Positions 1 through 8,172 of a stretch of 64,000 nt of DNA are shown piece by piece. The DNA comes from Kitasatospora xanthocidica. GTDB lineage: Bacteria > Actinomycetota > Actinomycetes > Streptomycetales > Streptomycetaceae. Each line of letters opens with the position of its first letter. Position 1 is the stretch's first letter. The position numbers were made by a program, and so were the translations under genes. The stretch is taken from contig NZ_BNBY01000024.1 in the NCBI RefSeq assembly GCF_014656195.1, forward strand, positions 62,001-126,000, read 5' to 3'. The notes under the pieces are model-generated. The model saw nothing but the letters and a program-made list of their open reading frames with translations, was not told where the DNA came from and searched no databases.

Positions 1-251
1 GCGGCCCAGTTCCAGTTGGTCGACTCGTAGATGACGTGGTCGATCTGGCCGATCCCGAACAGGCTGCTGGTGTTCTTGTAGCCGATGGAGCCCGCAGCGC
101 AGAAGTTGCCGTTGCCGCTGGTGGTGACCGTGAGCCCGTTCGTCGGGCAGCCCACTCCGCCGATGGCGTTCGCCGGTGCCGCCACGGCCAGCCCGGCCAG
201 GGCGAGGCCGGCGGTGGCGGTGAGGGTGAGGAGCTTCCTGCCGATCTGCAT
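1..251 (-). CDS. Small secreted protein, 3' end cut by window edge
   Basis: The visible 83 residues begin with a classical signal peptide: MQIGRKLL, a hydrophobic Ala/Leu/Val core and an ANA cleavage motif near residue 28. The mature part has Cys residues in GVGCPTNG and GNFCAAGS, then a Gly/Ser/aromatic stretch. An AAGGA ribosome site lies 6 nt upstream of the ATG. The gene runs off the left edge, so its length and C-terminus are unknown. I do not recognise the family; the paired cysteines and Gly/Asn-rich turns suggest a small disulfide-bonded extracellular beta protein, which is inference. Confidence 0.7.
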   Translation of the reverse strand, partial: MQIGRKLLTLTATAGLALAGLAVAAPANAIGGVGCPTNGLTVTTSGNGNFCAAGSIGYKNTSSLFGIGQIDHVIYESTNWNWA

Positions 252-665
252 GGGGAATCCTTCGGTCGAGTATCGGGATGTCGAGGCGCCGGTGTGATCG
301 CGGCCCATGGAGAGAATGGCCGTCGGACGCAACGGCGGCGCGAGCCGCCCGGCCGGAGCCGGACAGCCGCGAAACCACCCCGAAGTTGTACGGAACACGA
401 CATGTTCACCGCCGTCGGCTCCCGGCCCACCAGGGGAAGGGGGACGATCGGATTGCGCTTCACCGCGTAGAACCCGGCCCGTGCACCACCCCCAGCCCGG
501 CGGCGGGGGTCCTCCGCTCGAATCGCGGGGCCCGGCCGCCGGTGCAGGCGGCTCGGACCGAGGTCGGCCGCCAGGGGCGGCGGGCCGAGCCCCTGAGGAA
601 AACCGCCACCCGGTAACGATCGTGAGGGACGATGAGAGGGTGCCCCGCACCGCCGAGGAGACGGC
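252..665. other. Intergenic region between divergent genes
   Basis: No convincing coding region. It separates the leftward secreted-protein gene from the rightward peptidase gene and should hold both promoters. The open frames here have no good start context and arise from GC bias. No clear -10/-35 pair or repeat was recognised. Confidence 0.5.
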
Positions 666-2225
666 ATGACCCACCTCCGCCGCCGCGCCGCCGCGGCCGC
701 TCTCGCCCTCGTGGCCGGCCTGACCACGGCCGCCGCCACCGCACCGGCGGAAGCCGCCGCACAGGCCGCCGGCATCCCCCGGGGGCTCGACCGCTACTAC
801 CAGCAGCGCCCGGCCTGGCACAGCTGCGCCCAGGGCCCGCAGGACGAGGAGGGCGCCGTTCTGGACCGGGCCGGCGCCCGCTGCACGGAGGTCACCGTCC
901 CGCTCGACTACGGCGACCCCGGCGGACGCACCGTCACGCTGGCGCTCTCCCGGATCAAGGCCACCGACATCCGCCACCGGGTCGGCACGCTGCTGCTCAA
1001 CGACGGCGGCCCCGGCAGTCCGACGCTCGGCGCCCCGCCGCGGGTGCACGCCGCGTTGAAGGACACCGCCGCCCGCTTCGACATCGTCGGGCTGGACCAG
1101 CGCTTCGTCGGCCGCAGCGCCCCCCTCGACTGCGACTGGCCGATCGGCTACAGCATCACCTCCGCCGGGACCAGCCGGGCCTCCTTCGAACGCCAGGTCG
1201 CCTTCCAGCGGGACCTCGCGACCAGGTGCCGTTCGGCGGCCGGGGACCTGCTGCCGCACGCGAGCACCCGCGACGCGGCCCGCGACATGGACGTGGTGCG
1301 GGGCGCGCTCGGCGAACGGCAGATCTCCTACCTCGGCCTCTCGTACGGCACCTACCTCGGCACGGTGTACACCCAGATGTTCCCCGGCCGCTACGACCGG
1401 GTGGTCCTGGACAGCGCGCTGGCCCCGGCCCACGCCGGGCCGGAGCTGCTCCCCAACATGGCGCCGGAGAACGAGCGGGCGTTCGCCGACTGGGCGGACT
1501 GGGCGGCGGCCCGCCACGACACGTACGGGCTGGGCCGCACCCGCGAGGAGGTGGTCGCCGGGGTGCTGCGAACGGTCCGGGCGGCCGCGGCGCGCCCGCT
1601 CGTCGTCGGCACCGGCGCGGGCGCCTTCGAGCTCGACGACACCCGGGTGCCGCTGCTGCTGTTCGGGAACCTCGCGGGCGACTCCGACGCTGAACGGGCG
1701 GTCCTCGCCGAGCTGGTGGCGATGCTCGCCGAGGCCGCGGAGGGCAGGCCGGTCACCCCCTCGGACGGGACCACCGCCCTCCTGCGCTTCCTGTTCACCC
1801 CGCAAGGGTCGCCGTCCGGCAGCGTCTCCCAGGCCATCCTGTGCGCGGACGGCACCGCGCCGCGCGACCCGGAGGACTACTGGCGCCGGATCGAGCGCGA
1901 CCGCGCCCGGTACCCGCTGTCCGGCCCGCTGCTCGACAACATCTCCCCGTGCGCCTTCCTGGACCCCCCGCGCGAGCCGTCCACCGAGGTGCGCCGCGGC
2001 GCCCGGGCGCTGATCCTCTCCGCCACCGGGGACCCGCGCACCCCCTACCGGGACGGCGTCGCGCTGCACGGGATGCTGCCCGGCTCCCGGCTGCTGACCC
2101 TGCGGGGCGCCGACCAGCACGGCCTCTACGGGACGTACGGCAACGCGTGCGTGGACGACGCGGTCAACGCCTACCTGGCCGCCGGGCGCCTGCCGGAGGC
2201 CGACCTGACCTGCACCAAGGCGTAG
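666..2225 (+). CDS. Secreted S33-family peptidase (tripeptidyl aminopeptidase-like alpha/beta hydrolase)
   Basis: 519 residues, the usual size for Streptomyces Tap/SlpD-type exported proline-aminopeptidase-like enzymes that remove tripeptides from secreted protein N-termini. An Ala-rich signal peptide covers about residues 1-31. The nucleophile elbow is GLSYGT with Ser226. The likely acid is Asp456 in SATGDPRTPY and the likely base His485 in GADQHG. The C-terminal 100 residues match the TAP-like C-terminal domain, ending in the typical Cys-containing tail (DLTCTKA). A GAGGAG ribosome site precedes the ATG. The gene is monocistronic. It is a distant paralogue of the peptidase at 21160-22785, and a third copy survives as a fragment at 51321-51518. 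The substrate cannot be read from sequence. Confidence 0.9.
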   Translation: MTHLRRRAAAAALALVAGLTTAAATAPAEAAAQAAGIPRGLDRYYQQRPAWHSCAQGPQDEEGAVLDRAGARCTEVTVPLDYGDPGGRTVTLALSRIKATDIRHRVGTLLLNDGGPGSPTLGAPPRVHAALKDTAARFDIVGLDQRFVGRSAPLDCDWPIGYSITSAGTSRASFERQVAFQRDLATRCRSAAGDLLPHASTRDAARDMDVVRGALGERQISYLGLSYGTYLGTVYTQMFPGRYDRVVLDSALAPAHAGPELLPNMAPENERAFADWADWAAARHDTYGLGRTREEVVAGVLRTVRAAAARPLVVGTGAGAFELDDTRVPLLLFGNLAGDSDAERAVLAELVAMLAEAAEGRPVTPSDGTTALLRFLFTPQGSPSGSVSQAILCADGTAPRDPEDYWRRIERDRARYPLSGPLLDNISPCAFLDPPREPSTEVRRGARALILSATGDPRTPYRDGVALHGMLPGSRLLTLRGADQHGLYGTYGNACVDDAVNAYLAAGRLPEADLTCTKA

Positions 2226-2374
2226 CCGGGCAGGGCCCGTCGCCGCGGCGCGGCCGGATCGAGGCCGGTGGGGGAACGGCTCGGGGAGGACCGTGCCGAT
2301 CCGACGGGCAGGCACGGCGCACCAGGCAGTTCGGGTACCGTCGGCCGGAACCGGGCCGGCCCAGGGGGAAGGCC

Positions 2375-2908
2375 GTGCTGGACAGGGTGGCCGCTATGGA
2401 CGATCGCTCGGGCCCGCGGGTCGTGTCACCGGCACTGCTCGGCATCGGCGGTGACTGGCTGCCTGTCACCACCGGCGAGTCGGAGGCCTTCGTCTTCCGC
2501 AGTGCGGACGCCCGCCGGTACGCCAAGTGCGTGCCCGCCGTGGACGCGGCGAACCTGGCGGCGGAGCGCGACCGGATCGTGTGGCTGAGCGCTCAGGAGG
2601 TACTGGGCCCGGCCGCCCTCGACTGGTACGACGACGACGCGGTCGTCTGCCGGGGGGACCTGTGCCTGCCCAACATCATGCTCGATCCACAGGCCCTGGA
2701 CGTGTCAGGCTTCATCGACCTGGGCCGCCTCGGCCGGGCCGACCGCTACGCCGACCTGGCACTGCTCCTGGCCGACGCGCGGGAGACGTGGACGGACGAG
2801 GAGCAGGCACAGGCCGCGGACGTGGCGTTCGCCAAGAGGTACGGCATCACCCTGGACCACCAACGTCTGCGCTTCTACCTCCACCTCGACCCGCTCACCT
2901 GGGGCTGA
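2375..2908 (+). pseudogene. Internally deleted aminoglycoside 3''-phosphotransferase
   Basis: The open frame codes for 177 residues from GTG 2375, preceded by a strong GGGGAAGG ribosome site; ATG 2396 is an alternative. The N-terminal 60 residues match the start of APH(3'') streptomycin phosphotransferases (DWLP, GESEAFVFR, AERDRIVWL). The last 100 match the C-terminal half (VVCRGDLCLPN, IDLGRLGRADRYADLALL, and the terminal LDPLTWG). Family members have about 265 residues, so roughly 90 residues between the ALDW segment and the catalytic loop are missing, in frame. The catalytic loop His of HGD is Arg here (RGD), although the Asp and Asn remain. The product lacks much of the kinase core and should not phosphorylate streptomycin. 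It is called broken despite the open frame. Confidence 0.8.
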
Positions 2909-2994
2909 CTCCCCAGCACGGAACCCCTCGATCGAGGTCGGGGCGCTCCGGGCGGGTCGGGCCGGGTCGGTCATGACGCCGCGCAGGACCGCCG

Positions 2995-4291
2995 TTGCGC
3001 ACTCAGGCCGGCGGCAACGCCGGTGCGCTGGAGGAGAGTTCGCAGATCCTGAGTCCTGCCGGAGGTGGCCAGGCCGCCTCCGTCACCGCTTCGGGTCTGG
3101 TCGTCTCCGCCGCCGGTGGCGGAGGAGGCGCCGGGAGCGTCGACGAGATCGACGGCGTCAACGGCGGTGCCGGTGCCGGTGGCGGCGACGGCGGGGGCGC
3201 CGGCGGCTCGGTGAACGGCTCTCCGGAGGCGACCGCCGGCCAGCCGGGCACCTCACCGACCTGTACCGCGTCCGGCAACGGGCTGACGGCCGTCGCGGGC
3301 CCGGCCGCCACCAGCACGGCCGGGCAACCCGGCTTGGACGGCGGCAGCGGCGGGACGATCTCTCCTGACGGTCTCGCACCCCAGTGCCCCGGGGCCGGCT
3401 TCGGCGGCCCGGGCGGCCCGGGTGCCTGGGACGGCTTGGGCCTCCCCGGATTCGGCGACGGTCTGCCGGGATGCGTCCTGATCACTCCCGTCCTGTCCTG
3501 TCCTCCCAGCGGTTCCACATCCGTCTGCGCCCCCGGCCTCGCCCAGTACACCGTCCCGGCCCAGGCCGGCACGCTGACCGTCATGGCCGTGGGCGCCGCG
3601 GGTAGCGGCGGCGGCGGCGGTCAGGATGCCAGCGGCATCTACGGCGACGGCGTCAGCGGCCAGGGCGGCACGGGCGGCGGCAGCCCTCACGTGCACCTTC
3701 ACCGGGCTTCAGCCGGGTACCGTCCTGGACGTCACGGTGCCCTTCGCCACTTCCGGCGGGGCGGGCGGCTACGGTGGCACCGCCGGCAACCCCGGCCACG
3801 GCGGCAAGGGCGGCCAAGCCGCGTCCGTCACCGGCCCCGGTGGAATCGAGATCCTCGCGCCCGGCGGAGGCGGCGGAGCCGGCGGTCACGGCTCCGCCAA
3901 CCGGCCTCCGGGCGGTTCCGGAACCGCCGGCAGCCCGGCGGGCCAGGGCGGCGGGGCGGGTGGCTCCGGCGGCTTCTCCCAGGCCACCGGCGGCCAGGAG
4001 GGCACCGACCCGGTCTGCGCGGCCACCGCCACCGGCGTGAACGCCACCCCCACCCTCTACACCGGCACCGCCGGCGCCGCGGTGACCGACGGTCAGACCG
4101 GCAGCACCGGTGGGACCGTCACCCTGCCTCCCGCCGTCACCAGCGACTGTCCCGCCGGCGCCACGACAGGCAACGGCGGAAGCGGCGGACGCGGCGGCAA
4201 CGGCGGCCGGAGAGCACAACCCCACGGGCAGAACGGTGAGAACGGGACCGCCGGCGCGAGCGGCTGCGTCCTCATCGTCGCCACCCCGTGA
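2995..4291 (+). pseudogene. Glycine-rich secreted surface-type protein, frameshifted and lacking its start
   Basis: Two open frames join into one protein of Gly/Ala/Ser-rich modules. Frame one runs from about 2995 to 3680 and frame two from about 3680 to the stop at 4291. Each module carries motifs such as GGQAASVT, CPGAGFGG, and ALTCTFTGLQPGT followed by VTVPFATSGGAGG. Removing one base near 3681 restores a continuous reading frame through GGTGGG into ALTCTF. The 5' end has only a TTG with no ribosome site and no signal peptide, although this protein type is normally exported, so the N-terminus also looks lost. The module ending CVLIVATP closes the gene. It could be a sequencing error in a G-rich run, but the missing start argues for true decay. 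Confidence 0.65.
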
Positions 4292-4384
4292 ACCGAGGGC
4301 GCTGCCGGAACGCGGCCGGCTTCGGAGAGAAGGTCCTGGCCGCGGCCCGCCCACTCGCTGATCTGCCCGGCGACCGTCAGCGAG

Positions 4385-4432
4385 GCGCCTGTCGTCATTC
4401 GGTCGAATGCTCGGTCGAATGACGACAGGCGC
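4385..4432. terminator. Perfect 17-bp inverted repeat between convergent genes
   Basis: The left arm (4385-4401) and right arm (4416-4432) are exact reverse complements around a 14-nt loop. It sits between the rightward glycine-rich gene (ends 4291) and the leftward operon (ends 4506). That position fits a bidirectional intrinsic terminator; no U-tract is present, as is usual in Streptomyces. A remnant inverted repeat of a mobile element is the alternative. Confidence 0.6.
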
Positions 4433-4505
4433 GGGGGCGGGGACAGCTGGCGCCCACCAGACCCCTGACGGGCCCCGGTGGCGAGCAGGGCGTGGGGGCG
4501 AGGGG

Positions 4506-5573
4506 TCAGGGCGTGGCGGTGAGGGCGGGCCACAGGGTGGTGGCTGTGAGGGGCCGGGCGAGGCGGGGCGCCCAATAGGTCTCGTCGCCGTCTTCGTCGC
4601 GCCAGGACCACAGGCGGGTGGTGGCGAGGTGGAGCGGGTTGAGCCGGGTGATGCCGATGGCGCCGTGGAGTTGGTGGGCGATGCGGGCGATCTCGGCGGC
4701 CGAGGCGGATGCCTGGGTCTTGGCGGCGGCGACGGCGAAGTGCGCGGCGGGGCCGCCGATGTCCAGCGGGACGGCGGCGGCCTGGACCACGGCGCGGACC
4801 AAGGCGGCTTCCTCGATCAGCCGCGCCTCTTCCTGCTTGACGGCCTGGAAGCGGCTGAGCGGACGGCCGAACTGGGTGCGGGCGGTGGTGTGGGCGACCG
4901 TCAGGTCGACGCAGCGTTCGGCGGCTCCGGCGATCAGGGCGGCGCGGGCCAGGGCCGCGCGGAGCCGGGCCTCGTCGAGTAGTTCCGGGGAGACCCGGCG
5001 GACCTGCGCGGCGGGGATCTCCACGGCGGCGAGGTGCAGGTCGTCGCGGGGTTCCTCGGCGAGGTTGACACCGGGGGCGAGGACGGCCCGGTCGGGGGCG
5101 AGGGTGAACAGGACGGGGCCGGAGGGGGCGGTGGCCAGGACGACCACGGCGGTGGCGGTGCGGGCCCAGGGGACGCGGCGCAGGGTGCCGGTGACCAGCA
5201 GGGTGTCGTCGTCGCCCGAGCAGCCGGCCGAGCCGACGGGGGAGGCGGCCGGACGGGCGTAGCGGATCGTCAGCTCGGGGGCGACGGCGTAGCCGAGCGG
5301 GCCGTCGGGGACGGGGAGGCCGGCGCGGCGCAGCAGGGGGCGGGCGACCAGGGCGGTCTCGGCGAGCGGGCCGGGGACGGCGCGGCGTCCTGCTTCCTGG
5401 GCGGCGGCGAGGAGCTGGGCGGTGGAGGCACCGGGGGAGGGGAGGGCCACGGCGTCGGGGGCGGTCGTGTTGGTGACGACGGCGATGGAGTCCGCGTCGG
5501 CGTAGAAGGCGGTGGTGTCGTAGGCGTCGGCGGAGATGACGGGGGCGCTGGTGTCGATCGTGTGGGTGTTCAT
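4506..5573 (-). CDS. Acyl-CoA dehydrogenase, second (beta-type) subunit
   Basis: 355 residues, shorter than a standard 380-residue acyl-CoA dehydrogenase. The N-terminal 130 residues diverge and are Ala/Pro-rich. The recognisable part is the C-terminal helical domain: RAALIAGAAERCVDLTVAHTT, RTQFGRPLSRFQAVK, and HQLHGAIGITRLNPLHL near the end. The start ATG overlaps the stop of the upstream dehydrogenase by 4 nt (ATGA), so the two are translationally coupled. Paired unequal dehydrogenases of this kind form alpha2beta2 enzymes with a shared FAD site in actinobacterial steroid and side-chain degradation; that pairing is inferred here. It is the last gene of the leftward operon. Confidence 0.85.
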   Translation of the reverse strand: MNTHTIDTSAPVISADAYDTTAFYADADSIAVVTNTTAPDAVALPSPGASTAQLLAAAQEAGRRAVPGPLAETALVARPLLRRAGLPVPDGPLGYAVAPELTIRYARPAASPVGSAGCSGDDDTLLVTGTLRRVPWARTATAVVVLATAPSGPVLFTLAPDRAVLAPGVNLAEEPRDDLHLAAVEIPAAQVRRVSPELLDEARLRAALARAALIAGAAERCVDLTVAHTTARTQFGRPLSRFQAVKQEEARLIEEAALVRAVVQAAAVPLDIGGPAAHFAVAAAKTQASASAAEIARIAHQLHGAIGITRLNPLHLATTRLWSWRDEDGDETYWAPRLARPLTATTLWPALTATP

Positions 5574-6760
5574 CGGTGCTGCTCCAGACCGCGAGTGACG
5601 ATGCCGCGAAGGATTTCGTTGGTGCCGCCGCGCAGCGTGTAGCCGGGGCTGTGCAGCAGGGCGAAGGCGAGCAGTTCCGGGTGGGTACCGGGGGTGGCGT
5701 ACGGATCGGCCGGGGTCGGCAGGATGCCGCGGACGGTGTCGACCAGCGAGCTCTCCAGCCGGGTGCCCAGGTCCTTGACCAGGGCGGCCTGGGTGTCGGG
5801 GGAGGCTCCGGCGTCCAGGGCCGCGGCCACGCCGAGGGACAGCCGGCGGATGCCGTGCAGACGGGCCGTCAGAATGCCCACCTGGGTGAGCTGTTCGGCG
5901 GTGGCCGGGCGCCGCTCCAGTTCGCGGAGCAGGGAGACCAGCAGGGGGAAGGTGGACAGGTAGCGTTCGGGGCCGCTGCGTTCGAAGGCGAGTTCGCCGG
6001 TGACCTGCTTCCAGCCGCCGCCCCGCTGCCCGAGCAGCATGCCGTCGGGGACGTCGACGCCGTCGAGGTGGACGGCGTTGAAGCGGTGCTCGCCGCTCAT
6101 CAGCCGGATCGGCTCGACCCGAACGCCCGGGGCGCGCAGGTCGACGATGAACTGGCTGAGACCGGCGTGCCTGTCCTCGGTGTCGTCGGTGCGGGCGAGG
6201 ACGATGGCGTAGTCGTTGACGTGGGCGCCGCCGGTCCACATCTTGGTACCGGTCAGCCGCCAGCCGTCGGCGGTCCGTTCGGCACGGGTGGCGACCGAGG
6301 CGAGATCGGAGCCGCTGCCCTTCTCACTCATGCCGATGGAGAAGAAGCACCGCCCGGCGGCGATCCGGGGCAGGAAGAACCGGCGCTGCTCCTCGGTGCC
6401 GTGCTGGAGGACGGACGGGCCGGCCTGCCGGTCGGAGACCCAGTGGGCGCTGACCGGGGCGCCGGCGGCGAGCAGTTCCTCGATCACCACGTAGCGCTCC
6501 AGGAAGCCGCGGCCGGCGCCGCCGTACTCGACGGGCAGGGCCATGCCGACCCAGCCGCGCTCCGCGAGGCGGCGGCTGAAGTCGGGGTCCCAGCCGGCCA
6601 GCCAGGAGTCGGGGCGGCCGAGTACGGTGCCGCGGGCGCGCTCCTCGTCGAGAAAGGCGCGGACCTCGGCGCGGAGCCGGCAGGCCGATTCGGGCAGGAC
6701 GACGTCGGGGAATGCCATCGGTGAAGGCGTTGAAGGCGTTGAAGGCGTTGAAGGCGACAT
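5570..6760 (-). CDS. Acyl-CoA dehydrogenase, first (alpha-type) subunit
   Basis: 396 residues with a complete family layout. The N-terminal helical domain contains GWVGMALPVEYGG. The FAD/substrate-binding middle domain has FFSIGMSEKGSGSD and the TGTKMWTGGAHV stretch. The C-terminal domain ends with YTLRGGTNEILRGIV, the position that carries the catalytic acid or FAD contacts in relatives. It oxidises an acyl-CoA at C2-C3 with electrons passed to ETF; the chain or ring substrate is unknown. The start chosen at 6760 has a GGAG 10 nt upstream, and the leader encodes SPSTPSTPSTPS from a 9-bp tandem repeat. A second ATG at 6718 would drop this leader but lacks a ribosome site. Confidence 0.88.
   Translation of the reverse strand: MSPSTPSTPSTPSPMAFPDVVLPESACRLRAEVRAFLDEERARGTVLGRPDSWLAGWDPDFSRRLAERGWVGMALPVEYGGAGRGFLERYVVIEELLAAGAPVSAHWVSDRQAGPSVLQHGTEEQRRFFLPRIAAGRCFFSIGMSEKGSGSDLASVATRAERTADGWRLTGTKMWTGGAHVNDYAIVLARTDDTEDRHAGLSQFIVDLRAPGVRVEPIRLMSGEHRFNAVHLDGVDVPDGMLLGQRGGGWKQVTGELAFERSGPERYLSTFPLLVSLLRELERRPATAEQLTQVGILTARLHGIRRLSLGVAAALDAGASPDTQAALVKDLGTRLESSLVDTVRGILPTPADPYATPGTHPELLAFALLHSPGYTLRGGTNEILRGIVTRGLEQHR
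6723..6756. repeat. 9-bp tandem repeat in the dehydrogenase leader
   Basis: The unit gaaggcgtt is present three times plus a partial fourth. It lies inside the N-terminal coding region of the dehydrogenase, where it gives a Ser-Thr-Pro repeat. Because 9 is a multiple of three, slippage changes leader length without breaking the frame. Confidence 0.8.
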
Positions 6761-6821
6761 GGTTCATTCGCTCCTGGGCTGGTGGACGAGCGGTTGACTT
6801 CTTCTCGGTACGGGACTTCGG

Positions 6822-8033
6822 TCAGCCTGTGGGGTGCAGCAGGGAGGGGTCGAAGCCGACTTCGCGGAGGACCTCGTCGGTGTGCTGGCCTATGGCCGGG
6901 CAGGGGCGCAGCCGAGGCTCGGGGTCGGCCGAGTAGCGCACCGGGTTGCCGATGACCCGGTAGCGGCCCTCGGTGGGGTGCTCGGCCTCGTACAGCAGGC
7001 CGCCCTCCTGGGCGTAGGCGGTGGTGGCGGCGGAGGCCAGGTCGAGCACGGCAGCGGCGGCGATGCCCGCCCGGTCGCAGAACTCCTGCCACTCGGCGCT
7101 GGTGTGGAGTGGCGTCAGCTCGGCGAGCAGCGGATAGAACGCGTCGGCGTTGCCCGCCCGGTCGGGGCCGGTGGCGAAGCGCGGATCGACGGCCAGTTCG
7201 GGGCGGCCCACGAAGGCGGTGAAGTCCCGCCAGTTGCGGTCGCTCTGCGGCAGGATGCACATCCAGCCGTCGGCGGTGCGCAGGGCGCGGCGCCGCGGGC
7301 TGAGCGAGCGGGGCGAGCCGAACGCCCCGTCGGTGTCCAGGGCGGCCGCTCCCAGGTGCTCGACCAGGTTGAAGGCGAGCATGGTGTCGGCCATCGGGAC
7401 CTCGATGTGCTGTCCTGTGCCGCCGTGCTCCCGGTAGTGCAGCGCGGCCAGGACCGACTGGGCGATCTGCATGCCGCAGATCTTGTCGGCCAGCACGGTG
7501 GGGACGTAGTGGGGTTGGCCGGAGACCTGGTGGTTGAGCCAGACCAGGCCGCTGGCCGCCTGGATGACGTCGTCGTACGCGGCGTGGGTGCCGTAGCGGC
7601 TGTCGCTGCGGAAGCCCTGGGCGTTGGCGTAGATCAGGCCGGGGTTGACGGCCGCGACGTCGTCGTAGCCGAGTCGGAGCCTCTCCAGGGCCTGCGGGCG
7701 CACATTGGTGATGAAGACGTCGGCGGTGCGCAGCAGGGCGAGCAGGGCGTCGCGGCCGTGCGGGGCCTTGAGGTCGATGGCGGCGCTGCGCTTGTTGCGG
7801 TTCAGGTTGAGTGCCGCCCCGCCCATGCCGGGGTGGCGCTGTGGCGGGTAGTGGCGCGTCATGTCACCGGTGGGCGGCTCGACCTTGATCACGTCGGCGC
7901 CCAGGTCTCCCAGTTGCTGGGCGGCGTACGGAGCCATGATCACGCCGGCGAGTTCGACGACGCGGACTCCGGCGAGGAGTCCTCGGCCGGACGGGCTGTT
8001 CGGCTTCCTGGACATCTTCGGCTTCTCGGACAT
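6822..8033 (-). CDS. Family III (CaiB/BaiF-type) CoA-transferase
   Basis: 403 residues from an ATG preceded by AAGGAGG; an upstream in-frame GTG at 8135 would add 34 Arg/Pro-rich residues and is rejected. The fold signature is complete: LAGVRVVELAGVIMAPYAAQ near residue 20, LGADVIKVEPP near 45, NRNKRSAAIDLK near 80, and AAYDDVIQAASG near 151-162. The Asp in the last motif corresponds to the catalytic Asp that forms the acyl-enzyme anhydride in formyl-CoA and carnitine CoA-transferases. The enzyme should move CoA from a donor such as succinyl-CoA to a carboxylic acid. It lies directly upstream of the two dehydrogenases and likely supplies their CoA substrate. Confidence 0.9.
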   Translation of the reverse strand: MSEKPKMSRKPNSPSGRGLLAGVRVVELAGVIMAPYAAQQLGDLGADVIKVEPPTGDMTRHYPPQRHPGMGGAALNLNRNKRSAAIDLKAPHGRDALLALLRTADVFITNVRPQALERLRLGYDDVAAVNPGLIYANAQGFRSDSRYGTHAAYDDVIQAASGLVWLNHQVSGQPHYVPTVLADKICGMQIAQSVLAALHYREHGGTGQHIEVPMADTMLAFNLVEHLGAAALDTDGAFGSPRSLSPRRRALRTADGWMCILPQSDRNWRDFTAFVGRPELAVDPRFATGPDRAGNADAFYPLLAELTPLHTSAEWQEFCDRAGIAAAAVLDLASAATTAYAQEGGLLYEAEHPTEGRYRVIGNPVRYSADPEPRLRPCPAIGQHTDEVLREVGFDPSLLHPTG

Positions 8034-8172
8034 CTTCCGGTCCTCCTTGGGGAACGGGGCGGGACGGGCGAACGGCGAACGGCGGGCGGGATCGCGCCGC
8101 GAGGGGGTGCGGTGAACCGCGCGACCGGCCCTCACCGGCCCGCGCGTGGCGCACTCCGGTGCCGCGGAGCGC

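Noticed and set aside
5576-6724. Long plus-strand open frames over the dehydrogenase genes (such as 382 codons)
   Set aside because: They are antisense shadows of intact leftward genes with Gly/Ala/Arg-rich, family-less translations and no ribosome sites.
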